DNA of 64,000 bases from Amphiura filiformis (Eukaryota; Echinodermata; Ophiuroidea; Amphilepidida; Amphiuridae): positions 33,626,965 to 33,690,964 of the forward strand of contig NC_092628.1 of the NCBI RefSeq assembly GCF_039555335.1, in the 5' to 3' direction. The position numbers were made by a program, and so were the translations under genes. Position 1 is the first letter of the stretch. Every line of letters begins with the position of its first letter. A model generated the notes under the pieces. That model was not told the origin of the DNA. It did no database searches and worked only from the letters and a program-made list of their open reading frames with translations. Shown piece after piece: positions 11,842 through 24,164 of the stretch.

Positions 11842-12466
11842 TTTCTGATAATTCCTTTGAATTTGTCTCTTTACCATTTGTTCTTTTCGAAAGATTGGTG
11901 AATAATGTGTTTATATGTATGCTTGAACCATATTTTGTATTTTTTCTCAAAGTGACTTAAGCAATTATGGCATGGCAGCAGGCTGACGAAATGTAATGAA
12001 TTTATAATTCCATATAATCAAAAGTCGCTAGAAAAATTTTGACCTGCGGGTCACGATTAGAGTTTGAAACAAAAAATCTTCTTCCTAAAAATGCCGGGTT
12101 TATAAATTACTGAGTAGATAAAAAAAACTACCCCACAAAAATACAAGGAAGCAGCAACATTTGGAAGATATTTGACGACATCTGGAAATGACCGTTAGTT
12201 AATCATATTTTTCATATTTGAACGTGTTCCTAGCGTGTTCCTACACCTTTATAGAGCGTAATATAGAAACGGCGCCCAAAATATCTGTGCCAAAAATCGC
12301 TTGCCCCCCCCCTTTCGACCTTCCAAAATCGCTTGACCCCCCCTCTTTCGACCTGCCAAAAACGCCCCCCCCCTTTGGCCTGCCAACAAATCTTTGCCCT
12401 TTATAATTCAACACCCGGGGGACACATAATTATTGCACCATCCCTAAAAAACTAATTAAAAGTTAC

Positions 12467-12781
12467 CTGATGTAAGCACCGTCAAGAGGATTCCATTTTC
12501 TTCCAGTTTATCGTACAAAAATCCAAGAACCTCTTCAGGATTGGTAACACAATACAACGAATGAATAGCAGTGATGAAGTGATACTTTTCATCCTCTTTC
12601 GCACTCGCTATGAATTCCTCCAAGCGTTCTTCATGCCATTCGTATGTCACTCCTTTCAATCCATTTTGTAAAACGTTGGTCTTATGTTGGTTTATCAAAT
12701 CTTTGTTTGGCTCGACTATGCATTGGTGAACTCCCACAAAATGAGGTTGAAAATGAGAGACAAAGAAATCTTCTTCACGCC
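12467..12781 (-). CDS. HNMT-like gene A, coding exon 2 (central)
   Basis: A 315-nt exon between the acceptor ...aataacag (12783-12782) and a GT donor at 12466-12465. It encodes the central methyltransferase region: CIVEPNKD (the acidic residue expected to bind the SAM ribose; human EVVEPSAEQ), YEWHEE, then FITAIHSLYCV and GILLTVLTS. Human HNMT has IQMLYYV at the second site. Gln143 there contacts histamine and is His here, and Tyr147 is Cys. The exon length is identical to exon 2 of gene B. Similarity to B across this exon is high (I estimate above 75% of residues). Confidence 0.9.
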
Positions 12782-12987
12782 CTGTTATTCAAAGAAGAAA
12801 ACCAGAGGAGTAACATTATAGTAAAATGAAAACATTGGGATAGTTTATGTTTACACGAGTACATGCTGTTTGATATTTTATTGTTTGTCCTTAAGAAGAG
12901 CAATTTAACAAACCATGTGTTTGGTTTAGTTTTCCTGCTTCAGGATACTTTTGTAGAACTCACACAGTATAGAGTGTACTTCGGTTA

Positions 12988-13524
12988 TATAAACTGAGCT
13001 CAAAAAGAAACTTATAATTTTTTACAACTCGTGAATCACAAGGTCATATCTTAAAATAGTGTCAATCAAAATGAACCAAAATTACACACAGGATTACTTT
13101 AATACTCTACTCAAAACACATATCAGGAACCACGCAGTTGTCCAACTGACACAACAGCAAAATGCACTGTCATGGGACAGCTTCCTCGACTTCCTCCACT
13201 TTCACAGCCCAACATTTGGCACCCAGAACAAAAAATCTGTGAGAATGCACACAAGATCCTTGCACAGATGATAAAATGGTGCTGCTTTCTGCTTTTCATA
13301 CATTTTTTCATGAAACAGGGCTGGGCTGTGAATGTGGTCCAGGAAGCTGTTCCATGTCAGTGCTTTTTGCTGTTGTGTCATTTGGATAACTGCTTGGTTA
13401 CTGACATATGTTAAGAGTAGAGTATTGAAATAAACCCGTGTGTAATTTTGGTTCAATTTGATGGACAGGATTTCAAGATATGACCTTGTTAAAAATTATA
13501 AATTCTTTTTGAGCTCAGTTTATA
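12988..13524. repeat. 537-bp foldback element
   Basis: Long inverted arms of about 200 bp (12988-13213 against 13325-13524), starting tataaactgagctc and ending gagctcagtttata. Overlapping frames on both strands encode near-mirror peptides (MNQNYTQDYFNTLL and MNQNYTRVYFNTLL), as expected of a foldback. It lies in intron 1 of gene A. Confidence 0.8.
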
Positions 13525-14317
13525 ATATAAAATTAATGTGCTTTTATAAATGCGCACGTCACCACCTCCGCGCTGCCATAACAGCTTATAGACAGTAAGT
13601 CTCGAAGTGACCTTCTACATAGCGAGTGGTCTTTCTATAGACGAATCCAACGAGCCAAGTCATGGTCAGGATTTGTTCGCGCCATATTTGGTTCCCCGCA
13701 TGGGCCCGCATGCACCAAACAGGTGTTGTGAATGCCCAATTGGGTGGATTAAACCCGCTTAAAATTCGATGTTAGATTCTTTTGTGTTGTAAACTGTCAT
13801 CATTCTTTTGTCTACGTGTAACACGGGTGATAGAATGCAGTTTAAAATACCATTCCAAGGCCGCATCATTTCACATTTTAGGTGAGATAGCTGGGTCCTC
13901 GTCGCAGATGAGTTGACTTTTGACGTCAATGCCTGGCATTGTTCAGGGCTCGTGCTTTTAAAACACCCGCCACATCACAATAAGACTATTGAACAGTGTA
14001 GTGGTTGCATGGGGTTCACTCAAGCATTACGATATACCAGTCCTTTGCCTTTGTTTACAAACATTGAGGTCAACTCATCTATATATTTGAATGCACAGTA
14101 TAGGCGGAACACCATGAGACTGCTGTGCAGCAAAATTGCCTATTATTTTTGTTCAACTTTGTGATTATATTGTAAACGTTTACGTCAAATACTTTCAAAA
14201 TGTTTTTTTTTTGATAACATATTTCTAATTCGGAATTGCAAAATGTGTAATAATTTTGCAATTCAATTAATACTTAAATTTGATTATATTTATCTAAGGA
14301 GTTCCTATCCCTTTCTG

Positions 14318-15150
14318 TATAGGGACCTTGCATGTGACGTATCATCCCGTAAATATGGCGGAATACTCAAATGCATTCAACAAAAGCATGATTGCAATCT
14401 ACCGCACACCGACACCGCCTGGCTAATAATTATTTGGTGGAGCAGGGACACTAAAATGAATACACGGGATCGATACACGTGAATTGCTATGCACGATTTT
14501 GATATCAGACGAAAATCTTCGAATACTGGGTTAGAAATTGATGAATATCTCCCGCAAATGAATTTTTCTCAAGAAACCAGATGTGGTCTCATAAACTTGA
14601 AAATACGTGTTGAACAGATATGATAGTCGCTAGAATGCGCTTTGAAAATTGGCCGTGCGCTTTGAACTCAAATCTGACCATTTTATATTGCGTTGGTCCT
14701 GTAATACCCTGTATGGACTACAGCGTGTACAATGTAGTACAGCTGCACTCACTGTAGGCAGTATAAAAGTCGATGACCATTGATCTCAATGGGGTATACA
14801 AGCTTATTCACGCACAACCATGATCAATTACCACGCTATTGTGAGTAGCCTTAGTTATGTCCCTCGACTAATTATTAGTTCTAAAGAGCTTTAAAGGTTT
14901 GAACCAAATGGCTAATCGTGGCTGTGGATTCAACCTACCATGGCGATTCCTGCCATGAAGATATAGGGTCGATGACACTGTGTGCCGTGACAGTTCGTCT
15001 CACACACATAACCCTGCACTACGATCAAATATATAGGTTGATGACAACATTTGATTGAATGGACTGCACTCCGCCATAACTACGGCGAAGGACACCGGTT
15101 CAAATCCTTTGTTTGGAGCCAATCGAAAAAAAGAATGCAGGGCCTCTATA
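14318..15150. repeat. Dispersed element (tatagagg...cctctata family), interrupted copy
   Basis: The left part 14318-14404 and right part 14985-15150 correspond to the two halves of the intact copy at 38294-38538. The intervening 14405-14984 is an insertion absent from that copy. Other members are at 18918-19071 and 23825-24025. Non-coding, in intron 1 of gene A. Confidence 0.7.
14405..14984. mobile_element. 580-bp insertion flanked by CCG
   Basis: Comparison with the uninterrupted copy at 38294-38538 places the inserted segment between caatctaccg and tgacagttcg. CCG flanks both sides (14402-14404 and 14985-14987), and the ends read CACA... and ...TGTG. A 3-bp duplication with such ends suggests a DNA transposon. 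I see no transposase and cannot assign the family. Confidence 0.6.
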
Positions 15151-15451
15151 CGCTGGCGAAGTTACGTAATTAATCGGATTAATTACCATAGCAATAGGTG
15201 AAAACAATTTTGAACATATCGCGCTACACTACAAGCAGGCTACACTCATCACCTGTGTATGTCTGCAATCATAGATTGAATACAATACTGTTCTTTTCAA
15301 AGATACTAATCTTACAGGTGCAAGTGATCAACATGATATGGTTCAATTCAGAGGTACCGCGTGAACGTATCAGTACAGCGCGGTATATTCAAAAATTGTT
15401 TTCACCTATTGCTATGGTAGTTAATCCGATTATTACGTAACTTCGCCAGCG
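15151..15451. mobile_element. 301-bp MITE with about 75-bp inverted ends
   Basis: The left end (from cgctggcgaagttacgtaat) and right end (attacgtaacttcgccagcg) are inverted copies for about 75 bp with few mismatches. Interior similarity links it to 7737-8057 and 2259-2350. It abuts the right end of the 14318-15150 element. Non-coding. Confidence 0.75.
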
Positions 15452-15529
15452 TCACGCTTGCTGGTCTTGGTATGCCGTGCCCATGGGTCACGTGCGTATT
15501 TATAAAAGCGCATTTAATTATAGATATGA

Positions 15530-15815
15530 CCGAAGTACACTGGTATTTTTCGTATATGGTGATAATGTCATTTGCAATTCTGTGCCAGCTCTCTGGAACC
15601 AATTACCTGTAAAACTTCGTACTTCACCTTGTCTGGCCACTTTTAAATCTAATCTGAAGACCCATTTGTTTCCGAACTAATTGATTGTATGTTTTTTTTA
15701 GTTAAGTTGTACATTTTATAGAAACCTAAGATGTAGTGTGAGTTGTACCTTAAAGATTATTGTGAAGCGCTTTGTTCATAATATGCTAAGGCGCTATATA
15801 CAGATATAAATTCCG
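15530..15815 (+). mobile_element. 3' end of a Jockey/CR1-type LINE
   Basis: Encodes the C-terminal VPALWNQLPVKLRT and FKSNLKTHLF signature that closes many CR1/Jockey ORF2 proteins (stop at 15678-15680). A short 3' UTR follows, with a gcgctatata-type tail near 15791. No RT core remains. It lies antisense within intron 1 of gene A. Confidence 0.65.
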
Positions 15816-16058
15816 TTTATTGTTTGTATTGTTTACTTGATTCGTCCTTGCCCCTTTCATTTTTGGTTATTGGTTATTTATATTATAGCCTGTCAATCTT
15901 ATCTTTTAAGTTGTAATTACGAAGGTACTTTAAAGACGAATGGTTTAGATTGTTTAATTAAGAAATATAGTTTAGAATTCAGATTCAAACGTAGTGGCTA
16001 AAACTTGACACTCGCCACCTTCCCTGCCCATGATTGAAATGATTCAAGATCAACATAC

Positions 16059-16278
16059 CACTTCCACTTCCGATACCAAGGGCTTTTAGTGTCTTTCCTG
16101 TAGATGCGTTGACACTTTGCATGACATGTGGCATTATCTCAGCAATGGTATCCTCAGTAGGCCAGTTCGCTGCTCCTGCACACAGTCTACTATTAAAAGC
16201 ATCATAACTTTTCATAAAATGCGTGTCATCATCTACTATGCTCTGTACTGATAACATATTATTATTTCCAGTAGCCAT
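16059..16278 (-). CDS. HNMT-like gene A, coding exon 1 (N-terminal, SAM motif)
   Basis: First coding exon of a 295-aa, three-exon methyltransferase related to histamine N-methyltransferase (spliced CDS 220+315+353 = 888 nt). HNMT-family enzymes are cytosolic and transfer the SAM methyl group to imidazole nitrogen; the family also includes avian carnosine N-methyltransferase. The ATG at 16278-16276 opens MATGNNN. The exon ends in LKALGIGSGSG, the glycine-rich SAM-binding motif I (human ILSIGGGAG), and splices at a GT donor (16058-16057). Gene B has the same exon in the opposite orientation starting at 19626. The Glu that contacts histamine in human HNMT (Glu28) seems to be replaced by Ala in the CAGAAN stretch, though that alignment is by eye. 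Confidence 0.85.
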
Positions 16279-19200
16279 TATGCAGATCAGTTACACACGT
16301 ACGGCACGAATTCTTTTTTTTTCTTGAAATGTCAAAACCGAACTACTGAGCGGTGCGGGGTATACGATACTATTCATGCTATGATTAAATTATTGTATTC
16401 TCTGATCCGCACGTGTATTGGACACAATTGACCTAGCAGTAATTATTTTGATTTAATCCCACCTCGTGTCAGTGTTGCCAATTATGTCGCCCCTACTCCG
16501 TGTATAAACGGGTACTCCAGCTCGGCGAACTTTATAAACACCCCGCTTTTACCATTTCAAATAAAGAATAGTTGGTACTACCATCTAGGCCTGATGTCTA
16601 GTTAAATAGGTAAGCGTGCGAAAAGATGATAATCTTTGATTTTGTTTACAACCAGAGGGCTGACAGTACGTCACAGATAAGGCAAACCATACTTTTTCGT
16701 TTAATATTAAATACCAGAAGCATAATTGTGTGTGGCTTAACAAAATGTATGTGCTGTATACATACCGTGTGCCTGCCTATAGGGAGAGAAGAAAATTTTA
16801 AATTTAAAGAAAATTTAATTTTGGAATAGAATCCACCATAGCAGGCATAATTGTTTATAATGAATTTCATTGCAAACCTATTGCTAAATTACTGACAATG
16901 TGTTATTAACGTATGGAATGATTAATACGACTTAATTTGTATACGGTCAACGTACTCAGTATAAAAGGCAAGGAATTCGTACCAAGGGTGTTCCGTGATA
17001 ACGAAGGGATTAGGGCACCAATAGAGACAAAAATGTGAAAGGTTTCAGGTCATTTCATATCTATTCAACCAAACCCTAACCTTGCTTGTCCATTTGTCTC
17101 AGATGATCGCACAAAGCTGTCTGCAACTATTATAGACGAATCCAACGAGCCAAGTCATGGTCAGGATTTGGTCGGCCATTACTGGGTCCCCGCAACAACA
17201 AACTGGTGTTGTGACTGCCCAATTGGGTGGATTAAAGCCGCTTAAAAAACCTAGCTGGGCGTGGTGTTGTGGAGATATTTGACCCCTGCCAAATGCTCCA
17301 AAATGTTTGTGAATTGTTGTCACCGAGTTTGAGTCCCGTACACCTTACAGATGTCCAGAAAATGCAATTCTAAGATTTGACCTTCAACATTTTCGCGCGT
17401 ACACCCATCATATCCATACCTATCTAACTCTAACTTCCTGTCAACTCTCTCATTCATAACTCCAAACTTCTTTCTTTTTGCCTTTTCTGTATTTTAACAT
17501 TTACCAATATTAAGTACACTACAGTTTTTGCTGGGCCATGAAATGTACCAGCCGATGTTACTAGCTTACTTACTAGCTTACTGATTAACCTTAACGACGC
17601 AGGTATGAACCCTCGAGTGGTGTGAAATGAAAGAGAAAACATTGCAGAATAGAATTAAAAAACCACACAGTGTTCTACAGCCCCTGTAGGGTTATAGCAT
17701 TTTGGCAATGGGGATGCAATAATTACCCGAGTGAAGAAAGAAAGCGAGAGTATAGTCAGTTAAATAAATAAAACATAAATAATTAATTTAATTTAATAAA
17801 TTAATTAATTAATGCCATCTGAGGTCAAAGGTCATCAGACCGAGGTCAACCGTGGTCAAATGTCGTATGGGATCAACAGGGTATCTTAAATCTTACACAA
17901 CTGTGGTGCAACAGCTACTATATACTATTAGTAATTACATGGCCTTGTACCAGAAAGTTTGTATTTCTGATATTGTATAAAACAAGTTTGTAATCATAAT
18001 CTTTAATAAACAAACGAATTAATTAATTAATTAATTAATATAACTATATAAATTAATACTTGTGCCCCTGATAAATCATATTAAAAAATTATTTCCCTAC
18101 CGGGCTGACACTCCTCATAAGACCCTGGGTCAGCATTCATATTTGGGTCCTTCTCGAAATGCCAAGAAGTATGACCCCTAAGGTGTGAAATGAAAGACAG
18201 CAAAGTCCCCCTCCCCTCGGCTGAAGCCACATGGTCCAGCAATTGTGCGATAACCGCTCTAGTTTAATTAAGTGGCTAAAACTGAAATAATATGGCTCCT
18301 GCAATCGCTTACAAGCATTTTATTTTAGAATAATTATATTTATTCGCAATGTATAGTTTACTGTTACAAGTACATTATAATCAAAACAACTGATTTCATC
18401 GTTGACAAAACAAAATGTTTAATATCTTAATTATTTCATTGTTAACATTTTCCTTAGTTTTCATCCATAAATATTCACAAAGTATTATCTGTTACAAAAT
18501 AAGCGTTTATGTTTAGATTCAATTAGTCGTCCATACAATTCAGTTATCAGTAGCTATGTACTACTGTCTGTCCAATGAACTTAGACACCCGGTTTTTATT
18601 ATTTATTTGAAAAAATATATAGGTTAGAAATAAGTCATGAAAGAAAATGTTCTAGTGGACCTCGGACCTAACAAGATTTGTTGGTAACATTTTGAAATGT
18701 TTGTCTTTAATGCCGACTTTTATTCAATTTTAACTATATTTCGACAATAAATCGGGACCAGAGAATTATTCCCAATGATGAAAAACTTTTAAAGGAAAGT
18801 CCATTTCTAAGTTAGGGGCGATTAAAATCGAGGTCATGCAGTGGAAAATGATATTGATCAGCAATATGTAAGCCCTGCTTAAATTCGCTAATTTCTTTAG
18901 TGTGCGCGAAATGATACAATAGAGGTTGTGTGTGAAATTATTGATTGGCGCCAAAGAATTTAAACCGGTGCCCTTCACCGTAATCATGGCGCAGTGCAGT
19001 CCATTCAGTCAAATGTTGTCCAACCAAGTCCCCCATATTTACGGTATGATACGTCATGCACAACCTCTATTCAAAAAGACTAAATAAAAATGTACAATAT
19101 GCACACAATAAAGAAAGAAAGGTGTTCCGTATTCATTGAAGATGTCTTTTCTTATTTGACTGTACATACGTATAGGACTTCTACCTGTAATGTAAACTAA

Positions 19201-19625
19201 TCGAACCGTCCAAATACGTATAGAGGTAAATGGTGCCCAACGTTTTGCGGATCATTTTCAAAATTGCAGTCAAGATGCTTAAATTTCAATAGATTTGCAG
19301 TTTTAATATTACCAATTACCAAATATCTTTACAACAAGAAAAACATCTTTGGTCTAAAGGTCACTAACAACTTTTCTTTCATGACTATTTTCGGAAACAT
19401 CTATATAATTATCTAAATATATGATAAAACAGTCTAAGTTAATTGGACAGACAGTAGTATTTCTGTGGTTGTTGCACAGTGGTTGTGAACTTGTTGCCAT
19501 TGACATACATAATCAATCTGACGATTTAGCTCTGTGTAGAATAATATTAAACACGGTTCATAGACTTCTTTCTACAGTCTATGCACAGTTGTAATAATAC
19601 ATTATACACGATTTCTTACATTTTC
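16279..19625. promoter_or_regulatory. Shared intergenic region of divergent HNMT-like genes A and B
   Basis: About 3.3 kb between the two start codons, with the genes transcribed away from each other, so both promoters should lie here. I cannot pick out a TATA box or transcription start with confidence. The region holds repeat sequence at 17100-17330, AT-rich taat runs at 17760-17815 and 18010-18045, a DR1-type AGGTCA pair at 17822-17834 and the dispersed element at 18918-19071. Confidence 0.4.
18918..19071. repeat. Dispersed tatagagg...cctctata family element, short copy
   Basis: Inverted ends aatagaggttgtgtgtg and catgcacaacctctatt surround an interior similar to 23825-24025 and 38294-38538. 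Non-coding. Confidence 0.65.
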
Positions 19626-19827
19626 ATGATGGCTACAGAAAATGGATTACAGAGCATACTGGATGATGACACGTATTTTGTGAAAAGTTTTGATGTGTTT
19701 ATGAATAGAATTTTAGAAACAGACTGGTCGCCTGACATCATTGCCAAACTAAAGCCAAAAGTGATACAAAGTGTCAACGAAGCTACAGGAAATGCGTTGA
19801 AAGCCCTTGGTGTAGGATGTGGCAGTG
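19626..19827 (+). CDS. HNMT-like gene B, coding exon 1 (N-terminal, SAM motif)
   Basis: First coding exon of a 292-aa HNMT-like methyltransferase (spliced CDS 202+315+362 = 879 nt). Two in-frame ATGs lie at 19626 and 19629. The second is the better counterpart of the gene A start (MATEN against MATGN), which would give 291 aa. The exon contains SILDDDTYFVKSFDVF and ends with LKALGVGCGSG, the SAM motif I, at a GT donor (19828-19829). Glu in the ILET stretch is in about the place of human Glu28. Gene B is transcribed away from its close paralogue A. Confidence 0.87.
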
Positions 19828-20074
19828 GTAAGTTGCAATCTTGAATCACCGGGGACAGGGGGACAGGGGGACAGGTTCAGTTCTGTGGAAGTCATTATTT
19901 TTGCCAGCAGTTGATCTACTCATAAACAAGAGCATGATAAGACGCCTAAGATTATACACACCTAAACCCCTGACGACAAAGATGCAATCTTTGATATCTA
20001 TTATCTAAGAATTTCGCTGCAGACATCAATTGACGAATCATAGGGCCAGAAATCATGAACAGCCAATTATCTTA

Positions 20075-20427
20075 AGGGGATACTACACCCCTATACCCAA
20101 ATTTGTGCCTATTTTTGCATTTTTCTCAAAAATTATAGCACATTGGTGACAAGTAAGATATGTATATTATAGGGGCAAGCACTGCAACTACTGTACTGAA
20201 AATTCAGCAACTCACGGCAAGTAGTTATTGATTTATTGATCAAATATTGGTTTTCCCTAATTTTTGACTGTAACCCCACAACTGTTGTCTGTGCTGAAAT
20301 AAAATTTACAGTGCAGTAGTTGTAGTCCTTGCCCCTATAATATATTATCTTACTTGTCCCCAATGTGCTATAATTTTAAGAAAAATGCAAAAATAGGCAC
20401 AAAATTTGGGTAGGGTGTAATACCCCT
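20075..20427. repeat. 353-bp foldback MITE
   Basis: Arms of about 120 bp (20075-20195 against 20308-20427) are inverted copies, starting aggggatactacaccc and ending gggtgtaatacccct. It lies in intron 1 of gene B and has no coding capacity. Confidence 0.8.
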
Positions 20428-21433
20428 ATAAGCGTATTTTGGCCAATGAAATCTTATGCGCCTAAGATTTCTTGGACGTCCAAGATTGGCTATGTAGTAT
20501 CAGACATCAGTGTATTGATGAATATGCTTAGTTTGGGGCATAATGTGAAAAAGCATTTGGCCTAAAAGGTAATACTAATTGTCGGTCCATTTACATACTG
20601 AATAACTTTGCTGATGAGCATAAATTCAATTGCTTAATGCTGATTTTGGTGTTCATGCTTCCAACGCGTTCATATTCCCTGCAAGGGCTGGATATAGAAC
20701 GTAGCTGACCCATGCATGGTGAGATGTTAATAAGAGCTAATAAGCTACATACCAGGTCAACAGGACAGGGTAGCTATATACATGACATCACAGATACTGG
20801 CATACATGTTGGATTATTTGTGAATGTATGACGGTTCTATGAACATGTATGTTGTTTAAATGCATTGATACCTTTTGTTTATTTGTAGAACCAATGGATA
20901 ATATATATTGTATAAAAATGCTGTTTTTATTTATTTATTTATTTAGCTTGGTATATTTTAGGTAGGCCTACATATAAATTTCAAATTTCAAATAGGGTAA
21001 AAAAGGCTAGTTGTCACCGAGCTCTCATAAAGGACGTCCAAGAACATCTTAGGCATCTAAAATGTTACGCATCTTATTTCCTTTGTCGATTTAAATGTAC
21101 CGTCCAATGTTTAGGGGTCTTATGCATCTTTTCTGGTCATCCATACATCAACGGACGTACCCTGCTAAATTTTACGCTTTTTTGGGCCGTATTAATTAAG
21201 GTTTCGGATATTTTACGGGCCCAATAGACAATTATACACATCTCTGAGAAAGCATTGGTCAGGTGCGATGTGTGAGGGCGCAAGTATGTTCATCAAACAT
21301 TCAAGGGCAGGTTCTGCCAACCTGTAAAGGAATTGCTCGGATATATTCCAAAACATTTTGATGTACTACCAACATGACCAATGTTGCCAATTTAATAATG
21401 TATTTTTTTCCCCGGATTTTGTTTTAATAACAG

Positions 21434-21748
21434 GTTATAGAGAAGACTTCTTTGTGTCGCATTTTCAACCTCATTTTGCGGAAGTTCACCAATGCATAGT
21501 CGAGCCAAACAAAGATTTGATAAATCAACACAAGAACAACGTTCTACAAAATGATATGAAAGGGGTGATATACGAATGGCATGAAGAACCTGTGGAGGAA
21601 TTCATAGCGAGTGCGAAAGAGGATGAAAAGTATCACTTCATCAGCGCTATTCATTGTTTATATCATGTCCAAAATCTCGAAGAGATTCTTGGATTCTTAT
21701 ACGATAAACTTCAGGAAAATGGAATCCTCTTGACGATGCTGACATCAG
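21434..21748 (+). CDS. HNMT-like gene B, coding exon 2 (central)
   Basis: A 315-nt exon with acceptor ...aacag (to 21433) and GT donor at 21749. It encodes GYREDFFVSHFQPHF, CIVEPNKD, YEWHEE, FISAIHCLYHV and GILLTMLTS. These are the SAM ribose-binding acidic loop and the central substrate-pocket strand of the HNMT fold. Human Gln143 corresponds to His and Tyr147 to His. It is nearly colinear with exon 2 of gene A. The upstream open frame from 21358 is intron read-through. Confidence 0.9.
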
Positions 21749-22069
21749 GTAATTTTTTAATTTCTGGTGTGCGATGCATGCAGTCACCGTGAAAGTGGCG
21801 GGGCTTCTGGCGCACTGACCAGTATGCTTTGACTATATTTATGAATACGTATTTATAAATACGCACGTGACCCATGGCCACGACATACCAAGACCAGCAA
21901 GCGTGACCAAATCCTCATGCCATTGAAAAGTATAAGAACTTTTCAGATAAATATCATCAAATTTAAGTATTAATTGAATAGCAAAATTATTACGCATTAT
22001 GGCAGCGCGGAGGTGGTCACGTGCGTTTTTATTAATACGTATTTGTAAATATACAGCATGTCTAAAAAA

Positions 22070-22215
22070 AAATAGCAAGTGAAAAGCGCCTTCTTTGGCA
22101 ATTAGAAAATACGGTGGTGACATGATGCTTATATCAACGTCAAGGGCGCAGCTCTCACATTACTTGTTGACCTACGATAAAACGCCCAATAAAGACTTAG
22201 TCACCGGACCGCGCC
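22070..22215. repeat. Fragment of a dispersed element also found at 26170-26300
   Basis: The sequence around aagcgcc...ttggcaattagaaaata and atgatgcttatatcaacgtcaagg is an inverted copy of 26228-26280. The two copies are about 4.1 kb apart in intron 2 of gene B. Confidence 0.6.
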
Positions 22216-22337
22216 GGCCAGTTAAAGTACATGCCCTATCACACCACTCCACGCCATACATAAATTCTCCCAGTCACATTTCCCAAATATGAAATTAAAA
22301 TTAAAGTAAAATTTTAAATTTACTTCTTTTAATGTTT

Positions 22338-22417
22338 GGCAGAGGCGGGGTTCGAACTCACGGCGCACAGCTTAGTACTCTATGAGCCTAGCGCCTTAGA
22401 CCACTCGGCCACTTGTC
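22338..22417 (-). repeat. tRNA-derived dispersed repeat (not a functional tRNA)
   Basis: The minus strand reads like a long-variable-arm (Leu/Ser-type) tRNA, with an A box TGGCCGAGTGG and a B box GTTCGAACCCC. The acceptor arms do not pair. The same sequence with the same flanks occurs at 32764-32853, so this is part of a repeat of about 280 bp (22255-22545) that extends on both sides of the tRNA-like core. Confidence 0.7.
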
Positions 22418-23230
22418 TTGTTGTTATTCATTTGAAACTTATTTAAAAATATAATCGCAACTTCAACATAGGCCTACCACGTGACAAGCAAAGACAGAAA
22501 ACGTATTATATTTTGGAATTTTATCTGCTTAAATCATTAATGTGTATTATAATAGAGCTACCATTATTAGTTGAATTCTCAAGCGCATCATTTCGAATTG
22601 GGTTTGGAAGATACATTCTCCTAAAGCCCATACTGACTCCACCTGTACATTTTAATTTCATCGCGGGATGCTGAGATGTTTGAAAAGCATCGCAGCATCG
22701 CATACCGCTGCAAAGTGGAGTCAGGATCGGGCTTAATTCGAACCACCAGCATCCATGGTTCGATGTAGAGAGTCTTTCCTATTCAGAGGAAATATTGCAA
22801 TTACACACCTTATTGCCTTTTAACAATAACCAATGACACTAGCACGTAATTCCAGTCAAGCACCAATCTTTAATCCTATTGTTGAAGAGGATAATAAGCT
22901 TATACTTATGTATAGCATTCGTAAAAAAGCTTAAGTCTTTGTTTGCTTTGGTTAAATCCTGTTCAAGTGGTGGGTTAACCAACAATTAACAATGAGAGGA
23001 CATTCCTGAACCTCGTTCAGTTGGCGATGATTTGAAGTGGCTGCCAATTATGACCATTTGATATTTAATACCAGCAATGTGGAAAAAAAAGAAATAATGT
23101 AGTGCCAAAATAATGTACCCTTTTACGGAAGGAGCAAAGTTTAACAAGTTACAACTCCGCTTCTGCAGTACGAATGTCAGCGGCGAATGTCAGGTTATTA
23201 TTTCCCAGTCTTGAAAAAAAAAAATTTGCA

Positions 23231-23300
23231 GGCAGAGGTGGGAAGCAATCTCGGTACCTCCCGGTTAAAAAGCACTGTGCAAAACCACTAAGCCAACTAA
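23231..23300 (-). repeat. tRNA-like relic
   Basis: On the minus strand, TGGCTTAGTGG fits an A box. A CTTTTTAACC anticodon-arm-like segment and a decayed B-box region follow. The ends do not form a good acceptor stem. Best read as a SINE head or tRNA pseudogene. Confidence 0.45.
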
Positions 23301-23824
23301 ATATCTGTCGTGAGATGCTTGACATTAATCTTTGATATTGCTGAATGGAACAAATCGCGGAATTAAATCAGTAATAAAAGAAGTAGATTCTTATTTAGCG
23401 GCCAAATTGGATACATTTTTACCCCCGTATATTATCCTATGGGGGCATTTTGAACCCACCCCATCCCAAATTGCCAAAACCTATGAGTTTAAATCATACA
23501 TAATGATCAGTACGTCAATCATGAGTGAACACCGGTTGGTCACTGCATTTATTTGGGAATGGGTAGGCACTGCATCTTGATTCACCATCCACAACATGAT
23601 AATGTGTGCACATGCTACATTATATACACTTGTAGGCCTATGTTGTTGTTGTAAGTGTGTATAAGTAATGAGCCTTGCAATTGAAATGCCTCAAGCTTTT
23701 AATCCGATATGCAGATTATCTATTTGTTTTCATGAATTGGAAGACATTCTTTGATGTATTACTGAGCTCAATGATCTGAAATTACTGGAGTGTGAGATCA
23801 GCATAGTATTTTATTAACAGAAAG

Positions 23825-24025
23825 TATAGAGGCCCTGCATGAAATTATCGATTGGCTCCAAACAAAGGATTTGAGCCGGTGTACTTCACCGTAGTTATGG
23901 CGGAGTGCAGTCCATTCAATCAAATGTTGTCATCAACCTATTTGATTGCAATCATGCTTTTGTTGAATGCATTTGAGTAGTCCGCCATATTTACGGGATG
24001 ATATGTCACATGCAAGGCCTCTATT
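23825..24025. repeat. Dispersed tatagagg...cctctata family element
   Basis: Ends tatagaggccctgcatg and catgcaaggcctctatt are inverted copies. The interior matches the halves of 38294-38538 and 14318-15150 but is shorter. In intron 2 of gene B. Confidence 0.7.
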
Positions 24026-24164
24026 CTCCAAATTCATTTCCTAATGTATGTGAGAATGATACAATAATGACATGATGAACATAGTCATTGATGCATCAGT
24101 TTTAAAATAGACTAGGCGGTTACCATATTTGGCGGTTCTCGCCTGGGCGCGATTACCAGGCTGA

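Noticed and set aside
13059-13456. Similar small proteins on both strands (MNQNYTQDYF and MNQNYTRVYF)
   Set aside because: They are mirror products of a foldback repeat, so two matching ORFs are expected without any gene.
22338-22417. A functional tRNA-Leu or tRNA-Ser gene
   Set aside because: A and B boxes are present but the acceptor stem does not pair, the anticodon arm is poor, and an identical context is repeated at 32764-32853.
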